From an uncultured Cycloclasticus sp. (GTDB lineage Bacteria > Pseudomonadota > Gammaproteobacteria > Methylococcales > Cycloclasticaceae): a DNA stretch of 64,000 bases. Below are positions 58,156-64,000 of this stretch, piece after piece. The stretch is taken from the NCBI GenBank assembly GCA_913060865.1, contig CAJXTU010000002.1, forward strand, positions 124,001-188,000, in the 5' to 3' direction. The notes below the pieces were generated by a model. The model made no database searches, was not told where the DNA came from, and saw nothing but the letters and a program-made list of their open reading frames with translations. Each line of letters opens with the position of its first letter. Positions within the stretch are counted from its first letter, which is position 1. The position numbers were made by a program, and so were the translations under genes.

Positions 58156-59382
58156 ATGGAAATTCGCGCGATTACTTTTTTTACTCAACTTCCGGCTCAT
58201 GCCAGCTTGCAACAGATGCAACAACACATTGCTCCATTGGGTAAACAGGCTATGCAGATTAGGAAGCTATTTACTGAGGCTGGCTTTGCCGTACAAAGTT
58301 TGCGGCTAGCAACTCAACCCTTGGAGCAGCTGTTGCCCCGCGGCGCCACCACCGAGCAGTTAGCCACATTTGCACGGCAGTATGAGCAAACTGCTAGTGA
58401 AGCGGGTTTTAAACATATGGCCTTAGGCACGCTCGGAGCCAGTTCGACAACGGGTGATAAACGTCTTGATACCGGCTTACTCAAACAACTACTAGCTAGA
58501 TTACCTGCCGTCATTAGTGCAACTGATTGGGTATTTACCTCGGTACAACTTGCAGACCAAACAGCGGGATTCAAAGCAGAACTTTTACCACTGGCCGCGC
58601 AAGTGGTGATTGATAACGCACCCATGAAAGCGGACGGTTTTGGGAACCTACGCTACTGCATGGTTGCCAACATGCCCGCATTTAGCCCTTTCTTCCCCGC
58701 AGCTTGGCACGACGGCAACTACCCGTCTGCATTTTCAATCGCCATCGAATCCGCTGACACCGTAGTAGATTTATTAGAATCAATCGATGGCGCTGAAGAA
58801 CGTTGGTTATCTGCACCTGCCTTAACCGCCAGTTTTAACGCCCTAGGTGCAAAGCTTGATAGTTTAGGAACCAAAGCAGCTACCTGCAATGGGTTGGAAT
58901 ACCGAGGCATTGACATGACACCCTCACCCTACCCAAGCATCCCCCGCTCTTTCGGCCGCATAGTGGAATTACTAACTAACGAACCCTTTGGCGGACCAGG
59001 AACAATATCAGCAGTCGCTCTAATCAAACAAAGCCTAGATGCAGCAGAGTTTCAACGGGCAGGTTATTGCGGAATCATGCTATTGCCATTAGAAGATGCC
59101 GTACTGGCAGAAAGCGCCAAGACTCAAGGTTTCGGCATTTCAACTCTATTAGCTTGCTCCGCAGTTGGAGCGACAGGCCTAGATGTTATACCTGTTAGCG
59201 GTAACTTGCCACAGAATCAAGTCGAAGGGTTAATGCGCGACACAGCCCAGTTGGCCATGGCCTTGGACAAACCATTAACCGTCCGCTTACTACCCATACC
59301 CGGACTGCAAGCAGGCGAGTTAACGAAATTCAATTTTGATTATTTCGCCTCGACACGGATATTTGAACTGCCCGGTCATTGA
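58156..59382 (+). CDS. DUF711 family protein
   Basis: 408 residues. The protein matches the DUF711 (UPF0210-like) family, related to pyruvate-formate-lyase/glycyl-radical-fold proteins but without a known reaction. Conserved stretches are GLEYRGIDMTPSPYPSIPRS and LLTNEPFGGPGTISAVALIK. GYCGIMLLPLEDAVLAESA follows. No signal peptide or membrane segment. TTAGGAG lies 6 nt before the ATG. It stands alone: 163 bp after the PatZ-like gene and before tRNA-Met on the other strand. Its GC looks slightly higher than its neighbours', by eye only. Confidence 0.75.
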   Translation: MEIRAITFFTQLPAHASLQQMQQHIAPLGKQAMQIRKLFTEAGFAVQSLRLATQPLEQLLPRGATTEQLATFARQYEQTASEAGFKHMALGTLGASSTTGDKRLDTGLLKQLLARLPAVISATDWVFTSVQLADQTAGFKAELLPLAAQVVIDNAPMKADGFGNLRYCMVANMPAFSPFFPAAWHDGNYPSAFSIAIESADTVVDLLESIDGAEERWLSAPALTASFNALGAKLDSLGTKAATCNGLEYRGIDMTPSPYPSIPRSFGRIVELLTNEPFGGPGTISAVALIKQSLDAAEFQRAGYCGIMLLPLEDAVLAESAKTQGFGISTLLACSAVGATGLDVIPVSGNLPQNQVEGLMRDTAQLAMALDKPLTVRLLPIPGLQAGELTKFNFDYFASTRIFELPGH

Positions 59383-59448
59383 TAACGTCCAAAAACAAAA
59401 TGAACGCACCTAAGATAATCGCGTAATTTGAAATGGAAGGGCTTGAAA

Positions 59449-59525
59449 TGGTGGTCATGGGTGGACTTGAACCACCGACCCCAGCATTATGAATGCTGTG
59501 CTCTAACCAGCTGAGCTACATGACC
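59449..59525 (-). tRNA. tRNA-Met (CAT), elongator-type
   Basis: 77 nt including an encoded CCA. The acceptor stem GGTCATG/CATGACC, D arm GCTC-AGCTGGTT-AGAGC, anticodon stem CAGCA/TGCTG around TTCATAA, and TGG..TTCAAGTC T arm all pair. The anticodon is CAT. The acceptor has a normal first base pair (G-C), unlike initiator tRNA. A lysidine-type tRNA-Ile (also CAT before modification) cannot be fully excluded without comparing identity bases. It lies just downstream of ychF on the same strand and has its own promoter. Confidence 0.93.
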
Positions 59526-59543
59526 ATACTTTGAAGGCTGTGA

Positions 59544-59572
59544 ATTTTCGTGGTTTCGGCTTATTTTGTCAA
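59544..59572 (-). promoter_or_regulatory. Promoter of tRNA-Met
   Basis: TTGACA (59567-59572) and GAAAAT (59544-59549), on the minus strand, are separated by 17 bp. The -35 is perfect and the -10 matches four of six. The tRNA's first base lies 18 bp downstream of the -10 box. Confidence 0.7.
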
Positions 59573-59599
59573 GCCAAACAAGCATATACACGCCAATTT

Positions 59600-60691
59600 T
59601 TACACATTAAACCTAAAGTGAGTGACGTCTCCATCCTGCATAATGTAATCTTTACCTTGAACGCCTAACTTGCCTGCCTCTTTTGCGCCCTGCTCTCCAT
59701 TGTATTGAACAAAATCTTCATAGGCGGTGATCTCTGCGCGGATAAAACCTTTTTCAAAATCGGTATGAATAACACCCGCTGCTTGTGGTGCTGTGGCGCC
59801 TTGCTTAATCGTCCAGGCTCTCACTTCTTTTACCCCAGCAGTAAAGTATGTTTGCAGACCCAGTAAGTGATAACCGGCTCTAATAACTCGGTTCAAGCCT
59901 GGTTCTTCCAACCCCATCTCTTCCAGAAATTCGGCTCGTTCATCTTCTTCTAATTGAATAATTTCTGCTTCCATCGCCGCACAAACAGCAACAATTTCTG
60001 CACTTTCTTCTTTAGCTAATTTTGCCACCGCATCCAAGTGCGGGTTATTTTCAAAACCATCTTCTTGCACATTGGCAATGTATAGCATGGGTTTTAAGGT
60101 AAGCAGTTGCAGATCCGAAAATGACTTCAATTCATCGTCATCCAAGCCTAATGTTCTTAACGTAATATCTGAATCTAAATGGGCCAACGCTTTTTCTATC
60201 AAGGCTTTACGTTTTAACTCGTCTTTATTGCCAGACTTCGATGCTTTCGTCGCTTTAGTTAACGCCTTATCTAGCGATGCCATATCGGCTAACGCTAACT
60301 CAGTTTGAATCACTTCTATATCAGCCAATGGATCAATTTTTCCAGCAACGTGAATCACGTCATCGTCTTCAAAACAACGCACTACATGCGCAATCGCATC
60401 AGATTCACGAATATTCGCCAAGAACTGATTACCTAACCCTTCCCCTTTTGATGCACCTGCCACCAAGCCTGCAATATCCACAAACTCAAATGTTGTGGGT
60501 ATGACGCGCTCTGGGTTGACGATTTGCGCTAGCTTATCCAAGCGTAAATCAGGCACGGGAACAATACCCGTATTCGGCTCAATCGTGCAGAATGGGTAGT
60601 TTTCTGCTGCAATGGTTGCTTTAGTCAACGCATTAAAAAGGGTTGATTTACCAACATTCGGCAAGCCAACGATTCCACAATTTAAAGCCAT
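59600..60691 (-). CDS. ychF: Redox-regulated ATPase/GTPase YchF
   Basis: 363 residues. An Obg-family P-loop protein: [20 protein letters not shown] (about 5-24), [19 protein letters not shown] (G3, about 70), and YIANVQEDG (NxxE-type G4, which favours ATP over GTP in this family). A coiled-coil domain (about 130-200) and the C-terminal TGS domain (about 275-360) are complete. It binds ribosomes. Confidence 0.96.
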   Translation of the reverse strand: MALNCGIVGLPNVGKSTLFNALTKATIAAENYPFCTIEPNTGIVPVPDLRLDKLAQIVNPERVIPTTFEFVDIAGLVAGASKGEGLGNQFLANIRESDAIAHVVRCFEDDDVIHVAGKIDPLADIEVIQTELALADMASLDKALTKATKASKSGNKDELKRKALIEKALAHLDSDITLRTLGLDDDELKSFSDLQLLTLKPMLYIANVQEDGFENNPHLDAVAKLAKEESAEIVAVCAAMEAEIIQLEEDERAEFLEEMGLEEPGLNRVIRAGYHLLGLQTYFTAGVKEVRAWTIKQGATAPQAAGVIHTDFEKGFIRAEITAYEDFVQYNGEQGAKEAGKLGVQGKDYIMQDGDVTHFRFNV

Positions 60692-60725
60692 AAGATACTC
60701 TCTTTGAAATTCTATAAAGGCGGTG

Positions 60726-60754
60726 ATTATACGTGAAGCGCCTACAGACTTAAA
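60726..60754 (-). promoter_or_regulatory. Probable promoter of ychF
   Basis: TATAAT (60726-60731, minus strand) is perfect. TTTAAG (60749-60754) is a poor -35 at 17 bp. Transcription would start about 30 bp upstream of the ychF ATG. Confidence 0.5.
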
Positions 60755-60836
60755 AACAATCTAAGTGATAATGGCATACAAACGCCTAGTCGCGTAAAAT
60801 GCACCGTTTATATTCAGAAAATCAATAGGTAAACTC

Positions 60837-61943
60837 ATGAAAAATTACAAAATTGCCGTCATGGCCGGTGATGGAATTGGCCCAGAAATTATGCAAGAAG
60901 CCGTTAAGGTTCTGAAGCTCGTTGAAGAACGCAATGATGTAACGTTTGAATTAATGCCTGCACTCTTTGGCGCATGCGCCTACTTTGAAACCGGTGATGC
61001 TTTTCCACAAGAAACCAAAGATATTTGCGATCAGGCCGATGCCATTATTAAAGGCCCTATCGGTTTAAGTCATGAAGAATCGAAAAAAATCCCCATTGAT
61101 AAGCAACCTGAACGTGGTGCATTACTACCAATGCGTAAACGCTACAACACGTACGCTAACTACCGCCCTGTTTCTCTTCCTCAAAGCCTTGCCCATTTCT
61201 CGCCGTTAAAGCCTGAAGTTATTGGTGATGGCATTGATTTGATAATGATTCGTGAATTGGTCGGCGGTTTATACTTCGGCGAAAAAGAAGTCGGTGTAAA
61301 CGACAAAGGCCTACGCTATGTGAAAGAAACGTTGGAATACGATGAAGCGCAAATTCGCCAAATCATGCATCACGCATTCAAATTGGCCAATAGCCGCAAA
61401 AAAGTTTTGCACAACATCCATAAAAGCAACGTATTGAAGTCATCCGTTCTTTGGAATGAAGTTATGGAAGAAGTAGCAACCGAATACCCTGACGTTAAAG
61501 TTATCAATATTCTGGTTGATGCCGTAGCCACCTTACTTTGCCTAAAACCAACGCAGTTTGACGTGATGGTAATGGAAAATATGTTTGGCGATATCTTGAG
61601 CGACCAAGGTGGCGGCATTCTCGGCTCACTAGGCTTAATGCCTTCAGCTTGCTTAGGCGATGAAAAAGCCTACTACGAGCCATCACATGGTTCTGCTCCA
61701 GATATTGCAGGGCAAAATATTGCTAACCCATATTCAATGATTGGCTCTGTCGCTATGATGCTTGAGTATAGCTTTGATATGCCTGCTGAAGCGAAGAACG
61801 TTTGGAACGCTATGCAAGGTGTATTTGCTGATGGTTATTCTACCGCTGACTTATCTAAACCCGGTAGCGGTGTCAACATGATCAGCACCGAAGCGTTTGG
61901 TGACAAAGTCGTTGAAAAATTGAGAGCTATGCCAACAGTCTAG
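60837..61943 (+). CDS. Isopropylmalate/isocitrate dehydrogenase family protein, LeuB-like
   Basis: 368 residues of the beta-decarboxylating dehydrogenase family. The start MKNYKIAVMAGDGIGPEIMQ fits. The catalytic Tyr is in IRELVGGLYFGEKEVG (about 145), the Lys in HNIHKSNVLKSSVLW (about 200), and the metal Asp in MENMFGDILSDQGGG (about 250). PSHGSAPDIAGQNIANP is the cofactor loop. It departs from usual LeuB where the VDKANVL and YVDAAxMQL signatures should be: HKSNVL and ILVDAVATLL are found instead. The context (leuA-like and leuD on the opposite strand) makes a 3-isopropylmalate dehydrogenase role the first guess, but isocitrate-, tartrate- or methylmalate-type substrates are possible. Confidence 0.75.
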   Translation: MKNYKIAVMAGDGIGPEIMQEAVKVLKLVEERNDVTFELMPALFGACAYFETGDAFPQETKDICDQADAIIKGPIGLSHEESKKIPIDKQPERGALLPMRKRYNTYANYRPVSLPQSLAHFSPLKPEVIGDGIDLIMIRELVGGLYFGEKEVGVNDKGLRYVKETLEYDEAQIRQIMHHAFKLANSRKKVLHNIHKSNVLKSSVLWNEVMEEVATEYPDVKVINILVDAVATLLCLKPTQFDVMVMENMFGDILSDQGGGILGSLGLMPSACLGDEKAYYEPSHGSAPDIAGQNIANPYSMIGSVAMMLEYSFDMPAEAKNVWNAMQGVFADGYSTADLSKPGSGVNMISTEAFGDKVVEKLRAMPTV

Positions 61944-61961
61944 CATTGACGATATTGACAT

Positions 61962-61992
61962 AAAAAAGGCTTACATAATGTAAGCCTTTTTT
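61962..61992. terminator. Bidirectional intrinsic terminator between the leuB-like and leuA-like genes
   Basis: A6, then GGCTTACA, a TAA loop, TGTAAGCC and T6. The stem is 8 bp and perfect, flanked by A and T runs, so it can stop transcription from both convergent genes. It begins 18 bp after the leuB-like stop. Confidence 0.88.
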
Positions 61993-62017
61993 ATTACCTA
62001 ATTGTTAACATTTACGA

Positions 62018-63544
62018 TCAAGCATTTTCATGTAATTGAATATTAATCATCCGTAGTGCTGCCAAGATAGACGCAAATACCTGGTTAGCATGTACACCGC
62101 GCGTTTTACGCATTTTGCGCTCGTTAGCCCAAGTAATAACACACTCTGTGAGCGCATTAGTGTGCCCACCCTTTGGAATTCTCACTTCGTAATCTTCCAG
62201 CTCTGGCAACACAGTATCGTAGTTAACAAGTACTTGATTAACCGCCTGTATAAATGCATCAAATCCACCGTTTCCTTCGCCGCTGGCTTTGTGTTCGCTG
62301 CCTTTAATGTTAACGCTGATGTTAGCAACGGACGACTGGTCTAAGCGGCTAGTTATGGTGCAGTCAAGCAAGCGAATATGCTTGTAGCTTTCGCTTTCCA
62401 ACACATCGGCAATAATAAACGGCAAATCCTCGGTGGTGATCGTTTGCTTAGAGTCACCCAACCGTACAATACGTTCCAACACTTTCTTTTGATTTTCTTC
62501 CGATAGCGTAATACCTAAACGTTCTAAGTTTTTGCTCAGCGATGCTTTGCCGCTCATTTTCCCCAAAGCATAACTACGAATCCTTGAAAAACGTTCTGGG
62601 CTGAGCTTACTTTCGTATAAACCGCCTTTCTTATCACCATCGGCATGAATGCCGGCCGTCTGAGTAAACACATCATCTCCAATAATAGGCGCATTAGCCG
62701 CCACCCACTTGCCAGAGAAGTTTTCCACCATATTACTTAGGCGGACGATATTACTCTCATCAATGGATAGCTTCATCCCCATCTTATCGCGTAAAACAAC
62801 GGTTACTTCTGAGACAGACGCATTGCCTGCACGCTCACCTAGGCAGTTCACCGTACAGTGTATTGCACTAACACCTGCCCGAACGGCTGCCATGATGTTG
62901 GCGGTACCCAGCCCGTAATCATTATGTGGATGAAAGTCAAACTGAACACCAGGAAACCTTGCACACATATCACTCAGCGCATCAAAAACCTCATCAGGCG
63001 ACATGACGCCCAAGGTATCCGGCAACATAAAGTGGTCAATGCCTGCATCTTTAATGCTGTCCATAAAGGCAAATACGTACTCTGGGCTATCAGCGTAACC
63101 GTTCGACCAATCTTCGAGGTAAACATTAACCTTTAAACCTTGCTCCAAGGCATAGTTGACTGTATTGAGCACTTGCTCAACATGTTCTTCTAAGGTTTTA
63201 CCTAGCTGCTCTCGACAATGTTTCTCGCTACCTTTAGTGAGCAGGTTGATCACTTGTCCGTTAGCAGCAACAATCCAGTCCACGCTTCGTTTGTGATCGG
63301 CAAAACCCAACACTTCAACTTTACCATCAAAGCCTTTGGCTTTTGCCCATTCACTGATACTGCTAACTGCTTCTTGCTCCCCTTCAGAAACACAAGCCGA
63401 AGCCACCTCTATACGGTCCACACGCAATGATTCAAGCAATGCTTTTGCAATACTGACTTTCTCAGCAGGCGAAAACGACACGCCCTGCGTTTGCTCACCA
63501 TCACGCAGGGTCGTATCCATAATTTGAATATACCTTGATTCCAT
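62018..63544 (-). CDS. 2-isopropylmalate synthase-type enzyme (LeuA-like)
   Basis: 508 residues. The HMGL-like TIM barrel (about 1-270) starts IQIMDTTLRDGEQTQGVSFS and contains the metal-binding HPHNDYGLGTANIMAAVRAG and CTVNCLGERAGNASVSEV. A central region leads to the C-terminal regulatory (LeuA dimer) domain (about 370-500). It probably condenses acetyl-CoA with 2-ketoisovalerate, but citramalate synthase, which uses pyruvate, shares the layout. The N-terminal pattern RVDRIEVASACVSEGEQEAV recalls the shorter LeuA variant more common in Bacteroidetes. The ATG at 63544 is preferred to a GTG 9 nt upstream. It follows leuD by 29 bp. Confidence 0.85.
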   Translation of the reverse strand: MESRYIQIMDTTLRDGEQTQGVSFSPAEKVSIAKALLESLRVDRIEVASACVSEGEQEAVSSISEWAKAKGFDGKVEVLGFADHKRSVDWIVAANGQVINLLTKGSEKHCREQLGKTLEEHVEQVLNTVNYALEQGLKVNVYLEDWSNGYADSPEYVFAFMDSIKDAGIDHFMLPDTLGVMSPDEVFDALSDMCARFPGVQFDFHPHNDYGLGTANIMAAVRAGVSAIHCTVNCLGERAGNASVSEVTVVLRDKMGMKLSIDESNIVRLSNMVENFSGKWVAANAPIIGDDVFTQTAGIHADGDKKGGLYESKLSPERFSRIRSYALGKMSGKASLSKNLERLGITLSEENQKKVLERIVRLGDSKQTITTEDLPFIIADVLESESYKHIRLLDCTITSRLDQSSVANISVNIKGSEHKASGEGNGGFDAFIQAVNQVLVNYDTVLPELEDYEVRIPKGGHTNALTECVITWANERKMRKTRGVHANQVFASILAALRMINIQLHENA

Positions 63545-63573
63545 CGCTATCACTTATTGACTAAACGCTATGC

Positions 63574-64000
63574 TTAACTCGCCCAAAGCCAAGGAAAACG
63601 CTTCTTATGCTCTTCTTCGAAAGCACTTATTTTGTCAACGTGTTTTAGCGTTAAGCCAATATCATCAAGCCCATTCAACATGTTATCTTTACGGAACGGA
63701 TCTATTTCGAATTTAAAGCCATTACCCGCAGGGGTAATAACTTGCTGTTCTTCAAGGTCAACGATAAATTTAACCCCTTCATTGGCGGAAATTTCATCCA
63801 TCAACATTTGTAACTGATCAGCATCTACTTTGATCGCCAAAATACCGTTTTTAAAGCAATTGTTATAAAAAATGTCTGCGTAGCTGGTCGAAATAATCGT
63901 ATTAAACCCATAATCCGCAATCGCCCAAGGTGCGTGCTCACGTGATGAGCCACAACCGAAATTATCACCTGAAACAAGCACCTTAGCGCCTTTAAAGGCT
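63574..64000 (-). CDS. leuD: 3-isopropylmalate dehydratase small subunit LeuD, 5' truncated by the window edge
   Basis: About 142 C-terminal residues; the frame is open to base 64000. The signature LVSGDNFGCGSSREHAPWAI is present, the swivel-domain part of the aconitase fold, followed by YADIFYNNCFKNGILAIKVD. With LeuC it isomerises isopropylmalate. The usual length of about 200-215 suggests roughly 60-70 residues are missing on the right, with leuC probably beyond. The GTG at 63981 is internal, not the start. Confidence 0.94.
   Translation of the reverse strand, partial: AFKGAKVLVSGDNFGCGSSREHAPWAIADYGFNTIISTSYADIFYNNCFKNGILAIKVDADQLQMLMDEISANEGVKFIVDLEEQQVITPAGNGFKFEIDPFRKDNMLNGLDDIGLTLKHVDKISAFEEEHKKRFPWLWAS

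Noticed and set aside
59407-59415. GCACCTAAG, shared with the ends of the 5.3-kb palindrome
   Set aside because: Only 9 bp, and no inverted partner nearby.
1-64000. CRISPR arrays, prophage, insertion sequences, toxin-antitoxin or defence genes
   Set aside because: None found: no regular repeats, integrase, transposase or typical defence domains in any credible gene.

Overview
The window looks like a chromosomal segment of a fairly low-GC, rod-shaped gammaproteobacterium. The evidence is gene order: lptFG diverging from pepA-holC-valS, a complete mraZ-to-lpxC division and cell-wall (dcw) cluster, and a secA / yacG-zapD-coaE / pilBCD block all match arrangements known from Gammaproteobacteria. 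The genus cannot be read from the sequence alone. A marine Piscirickettsiaceae/Thiotrichales-type organism (Cycloclasticus- or Methylophaga-like) is my guess. No prophage, insertion sequence, CRISPR array or toxin-antitoxin pair was seen.

Layout. 1-3.1 kb: end of a BepA-like protease gene, an RDD membrane protein, and lptG/lptF (LPS export permeases). 3.3-8.7 kb: pepA, holC and valS, with a 600-bp holC-valS spacer that carries a large imperfect palindrome and an A9G9 tract. 9.1-23.1 kb: a surface-polysaccharide locus. Two glycosyltransferase genes lie on the plus strand. On the minus strand are wbpB/wbpD/wbpE-like genes, a Wzx flippase, a methyltransferase, a sulfotransferase, a FemAB/GNAT-like transferase overlapping a polysaccharide deacetylase, a wbpI-like 2-epimerase that appears to start at AUU, and two more glycosyltransferases. 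Together WbpB, WbpE, WbpD and WbpI would make a 2,3-diacetamido uronic acid of the ManNAc(3NAc)A type. The first dehydrogenase (WbpA), the polymerase (Wzy) and the initiating transferase are not in the window.

23.3-28.7 kb: pilB-pilC-pilD, coaE, zapD and yacG on the plus strand. 28.8-36.2 kb: Nudix/ThiE-like fusion, argJ, secA, an M23 peptidase, dciA and lpxC. 36.4-54.0 kb: the minus-strand dcw cluster, mraZ-rsmH-ftsL-ftsI-murE-murF-mraY-murD-ftsW-murG-murC-murB-ddl-ftsQ-ftsA-ftsZ, followed by lpxC. Most of these genes overlap by 1-20 nt. A good sigma-70 promoter and MraZ-type repeats sit ahead of mraZ.

54.4-64 kb: a FabI-like enoyl-ACP reductase, a PatZ-like acyl-CoA ligase/acetyltransferase, a DUF711 protein, tRNA-Met with its own promoter, the YchF GTPase, and leucine-type genes (a divergent leuB-like gene converging on leuA-like and leuD). 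The right edge cuts leuD.

Most of the window is core housekeeping. The less ordinary parts are the palindromic element at 5.3-5.7 kb, the AUU start of the 2-epimerase, the glycan-modification genes at 14.6-18.1 kb, the PatZ-like protein that keeps its ligase histidine, and the unusual leuB-like gene.
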